NCBI GenBank assembly: GCA_964393825.1
Contig: CAYMUY010000001.1
Span: forward strand, 186,001-250,000
Direction of reading: 5' to 3'
Length of the DNA: 64,000 bases
From: PFJX01 sp964393825
GTDB lineage: Bacteria > Pseudomonadota > Gammaproteobacteria > Burkholderiales > Thiobacillaceae
The notes beneath the pieces were generated by a model, which saw nothing but the letters and a program-made list of their open reading frames with translations, searched no databases and had not been told where the DNA came from. Shown in pieces: positions 42,939 to 51,835 of the stretch; the first letter of the stretch is position 1, and the number at the start of each line of letters is the position of its first letter. A program made the position numbers and the translations under genes.

Positions 42939-44515
42939 CGCCGCTTGCAGCGCAGGCGTCCCCGCCTGCTCGTTCCTCAGATTGTCCTGCCCCAGCCACG
43001 GTGGATGCAGGCGGGACGCCCGCGCGACATCAGTGCCTCTTCGACCCCGCCGCCTACCCACATCCCGTGGATCGGGTGCGCCTGATCGAAACCCATATCT
43101 CCTGGGTGTTCCTGGCCGGCGAATACGCCTACAAGCTGAAGAAGCCGGTGAACCTGGGCTTTCTCGACTTCAGCACATTGAAGCGGCGCGAACACTGCTG
43201 CCGCGAGGAAGTGCGCCTGAACCGCCGCCTGGCGCCGGACATCTACCTCGGCGTCGTGCCCATCGCCGGCTCGCCGCCGCGCGTCGAAGGCGAAGGCCCG
43301 GTGCTGGAATGGGCGGTGAAGATGCGCGCCTTCCCGGCCGAGGCCACCCTCGACCGCGAGGCGGACATCACCCCCGGGCAGGTCGACGCCATCGCCGACC
43401 GGGTGGCGCGCTTTCACCTGGAGATCGCTCCGGCACCAGGTGAATTCGGGACCCCGGACGCGGTCCGGGCGCCGGTGGCGGAAAACTTCCGGCAGTTGCG
43501 CGAACTGCTGCCCACGCCCGATTCCCGACTGGATGCGCTCGAAGCCTGGTCCGTCGCCGAAGGCCAGCGCCTCGCCGGCCACTTCGCGGCGCGGCGGGCA
43601 GAGGGCCACATCCGCGAGTGCCACGGCGACCTGCACCTGGGCAACATCGCCTGGGTGGACGACGCCCCGCTAATCTTCGACGGCATCGAATTCAATCCCG
43701 GCCTGCGCAGCATCGACGTCATCAGCGAAGTCGCCTTCCTCTGCATGGATCTCATGCATCGTGGCCATGTGGCGCTGGCCTGGCGCTTCCTCAACCGCTA
43801 TCTGGAACACAGCGGCGACTACGCCGGGCTGGCCGCCCTGCCCTACTACCTGGCCTATCGGGCGCTGGTGCGGGCCAAGGTCGCGGCGATCACGGCAAGC
43901 GCGCGCGGCGATGACGATTTCAGCATATGCCGGAGCTACCTGGAACTGGCCGGGCGCCTCACGCGGCGACCGCCACCAGCGCTGCTGCTGATGCATGGCG
44001 TCTCCGGCGCCGGCAAGACCTGGGTATCGCAATCGCTGCTGGAGCAACTGCCCGCGATCCGCATCCGTTCGGATGTCGAGCGCAAGCGCCTGTTCGGCCT
44101 CGAAGCCCTGGCCGACAGCCGCGCCATCAGCGTGAACATCTATAGCCGCGAGGCGGGCGAGCGTACCCTGGCGCATCTGCTCGCGCTCGCGGAAACCCTG
44201 CTGGATGCCGGCGTCCGGGTCATCGTCGACGCCACCTTCATCAAGCGCGACTGGCGCGATCCCTTCCTGAGCCTGGCGGCCCGTCTGGCGGTGCCCTGGC
44301 TGATCATCGCCCTGGAAGCGCCGGTCGAGGTGCTGCAACAGCGCGTGCTGGCCCGTCAGGCCGCCGGCCGCGATGCTTCCGAGGCGGGGGTCGATGTCCT
44401 TGCCGCGCAACTTGCCGTCGCCGACCCCTTCACCGCGGTGGAACTTCCCCATGTCATTCGTCCTGGCGCCGATCCAAGCCAGGCCCTCAGCCAGATCCTA
44501 GCCACCCTGCCATGA
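42935..44515 (+). CDS. Fused phosphotransferase-like and P-loop kinase protein
   Basis: The 526-residue protein has two parts. An aminoglycoside-phosphotransferase-like fold (about 30-335) contains the Brenner motif HGDLHLGN near 230 and IFDGIEF near 245. An AAA/adenylylsulfate-kinase-like P-loop domain (about 350-520) has GVSGAGKTW near 357. Similar fused proteins are widespread, but their substrate is unknown. About 25 residues near the start are encoded by GC-rich repeat sequence (42946-43027). It sits between fbpC and feoA, with four-base overlaps at both ends, so it is cotranslated with the iron genes. Confidence 0.88.
   Translation: MTPLAAQASPPARSSDCPAPATVDAGGTPARHQCLFDPAAYPHPVDRVRLIETHISWVFLAGEYAYKLKKPVNLGFLDFSTLKRREHCCREEVRLNRRLAPDIYLGVVPIAGSPPRVEGEGPVLEWAVKMRAFPAEATLDREADITPGQVDAIADRVARFHLEIAPAPGEFGTPDAVRAPVAENFRQLRELLPTPDSRLDALEAWSVAEGQRLAGHFAARRAEGHIRECHGDLHLGNIAWVDDAPLIFDGIEFNPGLRSIDVISEVAFLCMDLMHRGHVALAWRFLNRYLEHSGDYAGLAALPYYLAYRALVRAKVAAITASARGDDDFSICRSYLELAGRLTRRPPPALLLMHGVSGAGKTWVSQSLLEQLPAIRIRSDVERKRLFGLEALADSRAISVNIYSREAGERTLAHLLALAETLLDAGVRVIVDATFIKRDWRDPFLSLAARLAVPWLIIALEAPVEVLQQRVLARQAAGRDASEAGVDVLAAQLAVADPFTAVELPHVIRPGADPSQALSQILATLP
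42946..43027. repeat. GC-rich repeat-like stretch at the 5' end of the kinase gene
   Basis: GCAGGCGTCCCCGCCTGC at about 42952 is an imperfect palindrome, and a related GCAGGCGGGACGCCCGCGC occurs at about 43007. Between the two lies sequence not typical of the family. The frame stays open. Confidence 0.45.
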
Positions 44516-44769
44516 CCCAGACCCTTACCCTAGGCGAGTTGCCTGTCGGCCGTTGCGGCACCATCGTCCGCATCGAGGCCGGCCTTGAACTCACCGCCCG
44601 CATGCGCGCCCTCGGCCTGTTGCCCGGCCGCCGCGTCAAGGTGATCCGTAGTTCTCCCTTTCGCGGCCCCATCCAGGTTCGCGCCGGCCAGACCGACCTG
44701 ATCATCCGTCGTGGCGAAGCCGCCGCCATCCTGCTCCACCCCTGTCCCGCCGAAGCGGGCTGCGCCTGA
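44512..44769 (+). CDS. feoA: Ferrous iron transport protein A
   Basis: The 85-residue protein is an SH3-like FeoA domain (MRALGLLPGRRVKVI near 31, IRRGEAAAI near 64). FeoA supports FeoB at the inner membrane. It overlaps the upstream kinase by four bases and precedes feoB by 19 bases. Confidence 0.93.
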   Translation: MTQTLTLGELPVGRCGTIVRIEAGLELTARMRALGLLPGRRVKVIRSSPFRGPIQVRAGQTDLIIRRGEAAAILLHPCPAEAGCA

Positions 44770-44788
44770 ACTCAACCGGCCCACGCAC

Positions 44789-46579
44789 ATGAGCAAACGA
44801 ATCGCCCTCGTCGGCATGCCGAATACCGGCAAATCCACCCTCTTCAACCGTCTCACCGGCGCCGGCGCCCGCGTCGGCAACTGGCCCGGTCTCACCGTCG
44901 AACTGCTTTCCGCCAAGCTGCTGCTGGGCGATGCGATGGTGGAACTGGTGGACCTGCCCGGCCTGCACAACCTCCACGGCTTTTCCGAAGACGAGCGGGT
45001 GGCGCGGCATTTCATCGAGACGCAGCCGCTCAACGGCATCCTGGTGGTGCTCAATACCACGCAACTGGAACGGCAGCTGGCGCTGGTACTGCAACTCAAG
45101 GCACTCGGCCTGCCCATGCTGCTGGCCCTGAACATGGCCGACGAGGCCCAGCATCGCGGCATCCGCGTGCGCAGCGAGGTGCTCGAGGCCCGTCTCGGCA
45201 TCCCGGTGCGGCTGATCAGCGCCAAGCATGGGCGCGGTGTGCCGGAACTGAAGCAGTCGCTGAGCGAGTGGCTGCGCGAACACCCCAAGGCGAGTCAGGC
45301 AAGCGCCGCCGTCCTGGCGGAAGACGACACCATCGAACTGATGGTCGACGAGTTGATCGGCAAGACCATGCACATCCCGGTCTGCCTTTCGCCCACCCGT
45401 ACCGACCGCGTCGATCAGGTCCTGCTGCATCCCTGGCTGGGCATTCCCCTGTTCCTGTTGCTGATGCTGGGGGTGTTCCAGATCGTCTACGGCATCGGCG
45501 CGCCCTTGCAGGAGGGGCTGGCCTGGCTGCTCGACGAGGTCAAGACGCTCTGGCTGACACCGCTGCTCGCCGGCCTGCCGGCCTGGGTCGCGAGCTTCCT
45601 GCTCGAGGGCCTCTATGACGGCATCGGCACGGTCATGTCCTTCCTGCCCATCATCGTGGTGTTCTTCCTGGCGATGGCGGTGGTGGAAGACAGCGGTTAT
45701 CTCGCCCGCGCCGCCTTCCTCATGGACGCCCTGATGTCGCGCCTGGGCCTCGACGGCCGCGCCTTCGTGATGCAGTTGATGGGCTTCGGCTGCAATGTGC
45801 CGGCCATCATGGGGACGCGGGTGATCCGCAGTCGCTCGCAGCGCATCGCCGCAATGATGATGATCCCCTTCTCGCTCTGCTCGGCGCGGCTGCAGGTCTT
45901 CCTGTTCTTCACCAGCGCGGTGTTCACCGCGCGGGCGGCGCCGTGGGTGCTGTTCAGCCTCTACGTGATGAGCTTCGTCATGGCCTTTTTCACCGCCTGG
46001 CTGATGCGTGGCCGTACCCGGCATACCACCGACCCCCTGCTGATGGAGATGCCGCCATACCGCTTGCCCACGCTCGCCGCCCTGGGCCGGCAATCCTTCC
46101 GCGAGTCCGGTCACTTTCTGCGCCAGGCGGGCGGATTCATCATCCTCGGCGTCGCCCTGGTCTGGTTCCTCACCCACTTTCCGCTCGACGCAGCCCCGGC
46201 CAGTTCCGCGACCCTGGCGGGGCATCTTGCCGGCTGGATGGCGCCGATCTTCACCCCGCTGGGCATCGATCAATTGCTGTCGATCGCGCTCCTGTTCGGC
46301 TTCGTCGCCAAGGAAGTGGTGATCGGCTCGCTCGCGGTGATCTACGGTGCCAGTGGCGAACAACTCTCCGGCCTGCTGGCCCACAACCTGGACTGGATGC
46401 AGGCCTACAGCTTCATGCTGTTCACCCTGATCTATACCCCCTGCCTGTCGGCCCTGGCCACGATCCGCCGTGAAGCCGGCAGCCGCCGTGTCATGTGGAT
46501 GTCGCTGGGGTGGTCGCTGGCGGTGGCCTGGCTGCTCAGCTTCACCTTCTACCAGACGGCGCGGGCGCTGTTCCAGTAA
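44789..46579 (+). CDS. feoB: Ferrous iron transporter B
   Basis: The 596-residue inner-membrane protein imports Fe(II). The N-terminal G domain has G1 GMPNTGKST near 9, G3 DLPGLHNL and G4 NMAD. About eight to eleven membrane helices follow with Gate motifs (GFGCNVPAIMGTR; GFVAKEVVIGS). It is shorter than the Escherichia coli protein (773 residues), as in many betaproteobacteria. No feoC follows. The frame extends upstream to 44711, but the G domain opens at 44789. Confidence 0.95.
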   Translation: MSKRIALVGMPNTGKSTLFNRLTGAGARVGNWPGLTVELLSAKLLLGDAMVELVDLPGLHNLHGFSEDERVARHFIETQPLNGILVVLNTTQLERQLALVLQLKALGLPMLLALNMADEAQHRGIRVRSEVLEARLGIPVRLISAKHGRGVPELKQSLSEWLREHPKASQASAAVLAEDDTIELMVDELIGKTMHIPVCLSPTRTDRVDQVLLHPWLGIPLFLLLMLGVFQIVYGIGAPLQEGLAWLLDEVKTLWLTPLLAGLPAWVASFLLEGLYDGIGTVMSFLPIIVVFFLAMAVVEDSGYLARAAFLMDALMSRLGLDGRAFVMQLMGFGCNVPAIMGTRVIRSRSQRIAAMMMIPFSLCSARLQVFLFFTSAVFTARAAPWVLFSLYVMSFVMAFFTAWLMRGRTRHTTDPLLMEMPPYRLPTLAALGRQSFRESGHFLRQAGGFIILGVALVWFLTHFPLDAAPASSATLAGHLAGWMAPIFTPLGIDQLLSIALLFGFVAKEVVIGSLAVIYGASGEQLSGLLAHNLDWMQAYSFMLFTLIYTPCLSALATIRREAGSRRVMWMSLGWSLAVAWLLSFTFYQTARALFQ

Positions 46580-46609
46580 CCGGGCTCAGCCCGCCAGCGG
46601 GGGGAAAGA

Positions 46610-47236
46610 TCAGGCGCCAGCGGCCTCGCCGCGGCGTAGGGTCAGCAAAGCGGGGGAGTCCGTATGCTCCAGCAGAATCGAGCGCACCCGCTCCTGCCAC
46701 AGATCGGCGAATGCCGCGCGTTCTTCGGCGGAGGCCTGGCCGCTCACGACACGCGGCATCAGGGTCTGCATCGCGGCCGCCGGCGGGACCTGTTCCGGGT
46801 GATAGTCCAGCAGTACCGAGGTGGCGGTGTCGATACGGGTCAGGCGCACCTCGGCCGCCAGATCGGCAATGCCGTACTTCAGCAGGTTGCGGCGCACGAA
46901 GCGGGGGCCCAGGCCCTTGAATCCCCCCTCACCCGCCGCGCCCGTGACCAGCCCGAGCAGCGCACCCACCACGCCGGTGGTGCCGGCATCCTGGGCAGCG
47001 CGCAGGTCGACGCGGACATGGCCACGCCGCGGGGGCATGTCCGGATAGAGCGCCGCGAGGCCATGCCGTGCCATCAGCCAGGCCCCGGCCACGGTGGGGC
47101 AGGAATGGCCGGCCAAACGCACCATGTCCTCGTAGCGATAGTCGATGAGCCCCCCTGCCGCCGCGCCCAGGGCTTCGGCAAGGTCGTCATGGAGGGTCAG
47201 CGCGGGGATCTGCTGGAAAAAAGCGGGAAAGGACAT
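46610..47236 (-). CDS. FmdE-like domain protein
   Basis: The 208-residue soluble protein shows the FmdE pattern with GHSCPTVAGAWLM near 43. FmdE-type domains occur in formylmethanofuran dehydrogenase and in other metal-related proteins. It is the last gene of the radical SAM-ubiU-ubiV-ubiT run. Its start follows a CAGGAG ribosome site behind a GC hairpin at 47252-47268. The role is uncertain. Confidence 0.75.
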   Translation of the reverse strand: MSFPAFFQQIPALTLHDDLAEALGAAAGGLIDYRYEDMVRLAGHSCPTVAGAWLMARHGLAALYPDMPPRRGHVRVDLRAAQDAGTTGVVGALLGLVTGAAGEGGFKGLGPRFVRRNLLKYGIADLAAEVRLTRIDTATSVLLDYHPEQVPPAAAMQTLMPRVVSGQASAEERAAFADLWQERVRSILLEHTDSPALLTLRRGEAAGA

Positions 47237-47251
47237 GGGGACTCCTGTGGT

Positions 47252-47268
47252 GCCGGCTTGCGGCCGGC
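47252..47268. repeat. REP-like hairpin (GCCGGC-N5-GCCGGC)
   Basis: The hairpin stands in the short gap between ubiT and the FmdE-like gene. The same core occurs at 47772-47788 and, with a six-base loop, at 50493-50510. Confidence 0.5.
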
Positions 47269-47291
47269 CGTATTGCGTTGATCGACAAGAA

Positions 47292-47756
47292 TCAGTTCAG
47301 CGCCATGCCGCGCAACTTCATCACCACCCGCCCCACGCCGGCCGGCATGGCGGCGGTGGCGGTTTCCAGTTCCACGGCATCGAGCATGTTCTTCACCATC
47401 AGGCCGAGGTCGGTGTCGCCCTCGATCAACAGGCGGCGGTTGAAGAACAGCGTGTCCGGATCTTCCATGCGCAGGGCAAGCCGCGCGAAATCCTGGGCCG
47501 TGGCGGTGAAGGTGACATCGGCCGGGCCATCGCGCAGGGCATGGAAGCCGTTGTTCCGTACCGTGAAATGCAGCTTCAGGCCGAGGTCGCTGACCTGCAC
47601 ACGGAACCGCCGGCCGGCAACGTGCGACCAGTCCAGTTCGCGCAAGGTCGGCCAGGCCAGCAGATTGCCGGCGGCGGCGAAGGCGCGCGAGGCCGGCCAG
47701 CCCGGCAGACGGGAGACGAGGCGGGCGATGGGCTTGGGAAAAGCGGGGAGTTTCAT
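47292..47756 (-). CDS. ubiT: SCP2-domain protein of oxygen-independent ubiquinone synthesis
   Basis: The 154-residue protein has a sterol-carrier-type SCP2 fold thought to hold quinone intermediates. It matches YhbT/UbiT length and pattern (LLIEGDTDLGLMVKNMLD near 107). ATG at 47756 follows CACAGGAGA. With UbiU and UbiV next door it supports ring hydroxylation without oxygen. The frame is open up to 47855, but the extension is a repeat shadow. Confidence 0.9.
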   Translation of the reverse strand: MKLPAFPKPIARLVSRLPGWPASRAFAAAGNLLAWPTLRELDWSHVAGRRFRVQVSDLGLKLHFTVRNNGFHALRDGPADVTFTATAQDFARLALRMEDPDTLFFNRRLLIEGDTDLGLMVKNMLDAVELETATAAMPAGVGRVVMKLRGMALN

Positions 47757-47771
47757 GTTGTCTCCTGTGAC

Positions 47772-47815
47772 GCCGGCTGGCCGCCGGCGAATCGGGGACC
47801 GGCGAAGCGCCGGCG
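47772..47815. repeat. REP-like double hairpin between ubiV and ubiT
   Basis: GCCGGC-N5-GCCGGC at 47772-47788 is followed by a second dyad (ACCGGCGAAGCGCCGGCG) up to the ubiV stop. It may stabilise the ubiV mRNA. Confidence 0.5.
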
Positions 47816-48703
47816 TCAGCTCGGGTGATAGGCCATGCCCGCCTCGCCCAGCCAATAGCCGTCACAGGGCTGGCCGGGCATCAGGCGATCGAGTCTTTCC
47901 GGGGCGCCAGCGGCGCCGATGTCGCCATCCAGGAGGGCGCGAAACACCTCCACCACCCGTCCCATCCGCGTCGATTGCGGCGACAGGCGCAGGCGGCCGA
48001 CGCCGGTTGCGCGCAGTTCATCGAGCCGGTGCGCCAGGCTCATGACCTTGGCGGACTGGGTCTGGATGCCGTTGATGGTGAGGAAATCCTCGCCCTCGCG
48101 GGTGCGCATGGTGAGCCCGTCGGGATGATCGAGACAGCGGAACTGGCAGTCATCCTTCTGCAGGTTGTAATGGCGGGCGGTGAAGCAGCGCGCCGAGAAC
48201 GCCAGCGGCAGTCGGCCATAGGCGAACAGTTCGGTTTCCATGCCCTCGGGCACGGCCATGGCGGCGAGCATAGTGCGCGGCATTTCCACCGGCGGCACCC
48301 AGCGCGTCGCACCCAGGTCGCGGAGCTGGGCCAGGGTATCCGGGTTGTAGGCATTCAGTGTCGGTCCCGCCACGAACGGCGCGCCCCGCTCCGCGAGCAG
48401 CCGCACCGCGCCCCATTCGTTGGCTTCGACCAGGAAGCGGCCATCGTTGATGATCTTGCGCAGCGCCTTGAGGTCGGATTCCGATTCGATCAGGGTCTGT
48501 GTGGACAGCACCACTTCCTTGCCGGCGGCGGCCAGTCTTTCCGCCAGTTCCAGCCAGTCGGACAGGCGCAGGAGGTGGCGGCGGGAACAAACGGTTTCGC
48601 CAAGGTAGACCGTGTCGAGCGGCCAGTCCGCGGCGGCCTCGTAGAAGGCCAGGGTGTCTTCGCGGGACCAGTAGTACAGGAGGGGGCCGAGAGCGAGTTT
48701 CAT
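47816..48703 (-). CDS. ubiV: Oxygen-independent ubiquinone hydroxylation protein UbiV
   Basis: The 295-residue peptidase-U32-family protein forms a heterodimer with UbiU and binds a 4Fe-4S cluster. Conserved Cys appear in LGETVCSRR near 39 and in ARCFTARH...DDCQFRC near 190. It hydroxylates the ubiquinone ring with prephenate as oxygen donor. ATG at 48703 shares one base with the ubiU stop; ATG at 48706 is possible. The frame upstream to 49006 is a shadow. Confidence 0.94.
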   Translation of the reverse strand: MKLALGPLLYYWSREDTLAFYEAAADWPLDTVYLGETVCSRRHLLRLSDWLELAERLAAAGKEVVLSTQTLIESESDLKALRKIINDGRFLVEANEWGAVRLLAERGAPFVAGPTLNAYNPDTLAQLRDLGATRWVPPVEMPRTMLAAMAVPEGMETELFAYGRLPLAFSARCFTARHYNLQKDDCQFRCLDHPDGLTMRTREGEDFLTINGIQTQSAKVMSLAHRLDELRATGVGRLRLSPQSTRMGRVVEVFRALLDGDIGAAGAPERLDRLMPGQPCDGYWLGEAGMAYHPS

Positions 48704-49710
48704 CATTTCCATGGCCGGTAATAGGCCCCGAGGGTATGCATGCTGCCTTCGGACACCTTGTTGAGTTGCGCCATCCAGGCGGGGTTGGGCTTGAAGGCGG
48801 TCAGATCCCGCTTCACCGCGTCGATGGCCGCGCGCCAGACCTGGGTGACCTGGGCGACGTAGGCCGGGCTGCGCTGGCGGCCTTCGATCTTGATCGCGGC
48901 GATGCCCAATCGCGCCATCTCCGGCAACATTTCCATGCTGTTGAGGCTGGTCGGTTCCTCCAGTGCGTAATAGGTCTCGCCCTGGACATCGAAGCGGCCC
49001 TTGCACAATGTCGGGTAGCCGGCCTTTTCGGTGTCGGCGTAGCGGTCGATCAGCACGCCATTGAGCCGCGTCTCCATGCCCTTGGGGGTCTGCTGCCAGC
49101 GCACGGCGTGGCCGGGCGAACAGGCGCCGAAGGTGTTGGGAGAGTCGCCACAGGCATAGGAAGAGAGCAGGCAGCGCCCTTCCACCATGACGCAGAGACC
49201 GCCGAAGCCGAACAGCTCGATCTCGACATCGGTGTTGGCGACGACGTTTTCCACTTGCGGCAACGACAGCACCCGTGGCAGCACAGCGCGCTGGATGCCG
49301 AAACGCTCGCGGTAGAAATTCACCGCCTCGTAGCTGGTGGCGGACCCCTGTACCGAGAGATGCAGGCGCAGGTTCGGATGATGCTTGTTCGCGTAGGCCA
49401 TGAGGCCGGGGTCGGCGAGGATGATGGCGTCGAGTCCGGAATCGGCGGCGGTATCGACCGCCGCATGCCAGCGCGCCAGGGTGGCAGGTTGCGGATAGGT
49501 GTTGAGCGCCATCAACACTTTCACGCCCTTGCCGTGGGCATAGCGGATGCCTTCGGAAAGAGATTTCGCGTCGAAATTGAGACCGGCGAAGTTGCGCGCG
49601 TTGGTATTGTCCTTGAGGCCGAGGTAGACGCCGTCGGCGCCGTTATCCACCGCGGCTTTCAGCGCCGGCAGGCTGCCCGCCGGGCAGATGAGTTCAAGCA
49701 ATGCAGGCAT
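48703..49710 (-). CDS. ubiU: Oxygen-independent ubiquinone hydroxylation protein UbiU
   Basis: The 335-residue U32-family protein has the cluster-binding cysteines in GLCVMVEGRCLLSSYACG near 170-186 and a further Cys near 230. ATG at 49710 begins MPALLELICPAGS, as in relatives; a longer frame to 49791 exists. It overlaps the radical SAM gene by 17 bases and ubiV by one base. Confidence 0.95.
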   Translation of the reverse strand: MPALLELICPAGSLPALKAAVDNGADGVYLGLKDNTNARNFAGLNFDAKSLSEGIRYAHGKGVKVLMALNTYPQPATLARWHAAVDTAADSGLDAIILADPGLMAYANKHHPNLRLHLSVQGSATSYEAVNFYRERFGIQRAVLPRVLSLPQVENVVANTDVEIELFGFGGLCVMVEGRCLLSSYACGDSPNTFGACSPGHAVRWQQTPKGMETRLNGVLIDRYADTEKAGYPTLCKGRFDVQGETYYALEEPTSLNSMEMLPEMARLGIAAIKIEGRQRSPAYVAQVTQVWRAAIDAVKRDLTAFKPNPAWMAQLNKVSEGSMHTLGAYYRPWK

Positions 49711-50719
49711 CTTCTTCCGTAACCTTATGATAAGGCGTGACTTTGCTACCTTGTCGAGTCCCTCGCCGTTGCAGTTCCGCGACCACGGCATTCACCACCG
49801 GCCATTTCTGGCTGCACCAGTCCGGCGCCAGCAGCAGCTTGGCGGGCGAAGTGCCGGTGACGCGGTGATAGAGCACGTCCCAGGGGGTGCGCTCGATCAT
49901 GTCGGCGGCGGTCTGGATGTACTCTTCCACCGCCAGCGGCTGGTATTCCCCACGCCGCCACTGGTTGGCCAGTTGCGTGCCTTTCACGACATGCAGCGGG
50001 TGCAGCTTGAGGCCGTCGGTGCCGATGTCGAGCACGATGTCCAGGCTCTCCTTCGCGTTCCAGCCGTCCTCGCCCGGCATGCCGACGATCAGATGGGTGC
50101 ATACCGGGATGCCGAGGCGGCGCGCCGCCACCGTGGTCTGGATGTATTCCTTGAGGCCGTGGCCACGATTCACTTTTTCCAGGCTTTCGTCGAAGGCGGA
50201 CTGTAGCCCCAGCTCCAGCCACACTTCCATGCCCCGGTCGAGGTACTCCGCCAGGAGATCGAGCACGGCGGGCGGCACGCAATCCGGCCGCGTCCCCACC
50301 GACAGGCCGATCATGCCTTCCACCGCCAGCGCTTCGTCGTACATCGCGCGCAGGCTCTCCACGTCGGCGTAGGTGTTGGTATAGGCCTGGAAATAGGCGA
50401 GGTATTTTCTGGCGCGGGTACGGCGGGCGATGCCCCGGCGTCCCGATTCGAGCTGTTCGGAGAGCGGAACCGACTGGTGGTCGTTCGACCTGGCCGGCAC
50501 GCAGGCCGGCGCCTCCCCTTCGTTCGGCGCGCCATGCGCGCGTTGTTCCGCGACAGTGACGTTGAAGGAGGCGTTGTTGCAGAAGGTGCAGCCCCCGATC
50601 CCCTTGCTGCCGTCGCGGTTGGGGCAGGTGAATCCGGCATCCAGGGCGATCTTGTGGACACGTTCGCCATGCTTGGCGAGCAGCCATTGACCGAAGGTAT
50701 GCACGTAGTCGGACAGCAT
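49694..50719 (-). CDS. Radical SAM protein (TIGR01212/YhcC-like)
   Basis: The 341-residue enzyme has the spaced iron-sulfur motif TCPNRDGSKGIGGCTFCN at 31-48. Its function in bacteria is unknown. An extra segment of about 25 residues at 58-82 is encoded by GC-rich palindromic sequence at 50485-50545 and appears absent from relatives. It begins the ubiUVT operon and may act in anaerobic quinone or related metabolism. Confidence 0.9.
   Translation of the reverse strand: MLSDYVHTFGQWLLAKHGERVHKIALDAGFTCPNRDGSKGIGGCTFCNNASFNVTVAEQRAHGAPNEGEAPACVPARSNDHQSVPLSEQLESGRRGIARRTRARKYLAYFQAYTNTYADVESLRAMYDEALAVEGMIGLSVGTRPDCVPPAVLDLLAEYLDRGMEVWLELGLQSAFDESLEKVNRGHGLKEYIQTTVAARRLGIPVCTHLIVGMPGEDGWNAKESLDIVLDIGTDGLKLHPLHVVKGTQLANQWRRGEYQPLAVEEYIQTAADMIERTPWDVLYHRVTGTSPAKLLLAPDWCSQKWPVVNAVVAELQRRGTRQGSKVTPYHKVTEEDACIA
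50485..50545. repeat. In-frame GC-rich repeat in the radical SAM gene
   Basis: GCCGGC-N6-GCCGGC at 50493-50510 forms a hairpin, followed by a GC-rich stretch up to 50545. It is translated as an insert rich in Ala, Pro, Gly and Arg without a stop. The core matches the intergenic hairpins at 47252 and 47772. Confidence 0.55.
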
Positions 50720-50727
50720 TTAAGACA

Positions 50728-51822
50728 TCAGTCTCTTGAAAGCCAGAAAGCCAGCACGATGCCGAACCAGACGAGCGCGGTCAAGGCCGGCATGCCGGAA
50801 CATTTGTATCCCAGCAGTGGCAACACCGCCGCAGACAGGAATAACAGGGCCCTGACACCGTTCCAGCGGGTGAGTCGCTGGCGTGCTTCGTGATGCCAGG
50901 CGACCGGGCGGGTGGGTTCGGTCCAGACCGGCGCCAGCTGGCTGGCGGCACCGGTCACCAGAGGCATGAGGAAACCGGGAAGAAACAGGGTCAGGGGTGA
51001 ACCGATTTCCAGCAAGGTGCCCAGCATGGCCAAGGCAAAGCCCAGGGTTGCCGCCAGCAGCACCGGCGCGGCGCCATGCATGGCGAGAACGTGCTGACGA
51101 TGCAGGCGCATCCAGGCCAGGCCCATGCGCCCCAGCACCCAGGCCCAGAGGACGCCGCCCAGCCAGGCCAGGGGCGGCCACCCGGCCTGGCCGGCGGCCA
51201 GGATCAGGCTGCCGGCCAGCGCCCATTTCAGGTCGCCGCGCAGCCGCGTGGCGGCTTGCGGATCAGGCTGGTTGGCGGCGGTCGGCATCAGCACCTGCAA
51301 GGTCCCCACCGCCGTCAGGCCGACGAAACCGTACAGGTTGATGTGCAGGTGAAACACGCGCAACGGCACATGCCATTGCGGCAGGATCGGAATCAGGAAG
51401 GCGGCGATCAGCCCCAGCGCCAGACAGGCCATGGCCGCGACATACCAGTCGAGGCCGGGATGCGGGCGTCCCAGGGTGAGACGGGCGCGGGTGCGCATCC
51501 AGGCCAGCATGGCGCCGGCGCCGAACAGGGCCAGGGCCGCGGCGGCCGAGAGCCAGGCGTACTCCAGCCAGCCGATGAAGACCGCCAGGGCCAGCACGCC
51601 CGACACGCTCATCAGCCATGGCAGGCGCGCCGTCCAGCGACCGGGGCCGCGACCACGCGTGAGCACCGGCACGAAGTGCTGCATGGCGGCGGTGATCAGC
51701 GTCATCACCCCCAGCGCCAGGACCAGATGCGCCCAGAACGCCGGCGCCGCGCCGAACGCCCTGGGCAGGGCCTGCCCGGCGAACAGCGCGATCAGGGTGG
51801 CGACCAGCAGCGCGACCAGCAC
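50728..51822 (-). CDS. Multi-pass membrane protein (NnrS- or heme-copper-oxidase-like)
   Basis: The 364-residue protein has about eleven membrane helices with conserved His (HLHINLYGFVGL near 158; HVLAMHG near 244). It resembles the NnrS or subunit-I-like proteins of denitrifiers in layout only. It begins with GTG 14 bases after the DUF2249 gene. A role with nitric oxide or heme is possible but unproven. Confidence 0.65.
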   Translation of the reverse strand: MLVALLVATLIALFAGQALPRAFGAAPAFWAHLVLALGVMTLITAAMQHFVPVLTRGRGPGRWTARLPWLMSVSGVLALAVFIGWLEYAWLSAAAALALFGAGAMLAWMRTRARLTLGRPHPGLDWYVAAMACLALGLIAAFLIPILPQWHVPLRVFHLHINLYGFVGLTAVGTLQVLMPTAANQPDPQAATRLRGDLKWALAGSLILAAGQAGWPPLAWLGGVLWAWVLGRMGLAWMRLHRQHVLAMHGAAPVLLAATLGFALAMLGTLLEIGSPLTLFLPGFLMPLVTGAASQLAPVWTEPTRPVAWHHEARQRLTRWNGVRALLFLSAAVLPLLGYKCSGMPALTALVWFGIVLAFWLSRD

Positions 51823-51835
51823 GGTGCCGCGTTGC

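Noticed and set aside
44702..46384. Minus-strand open frame of 560 codons
   Set aside because: It is antisense to feoB with shadow composition; feoB motifs are clear on the other strand.
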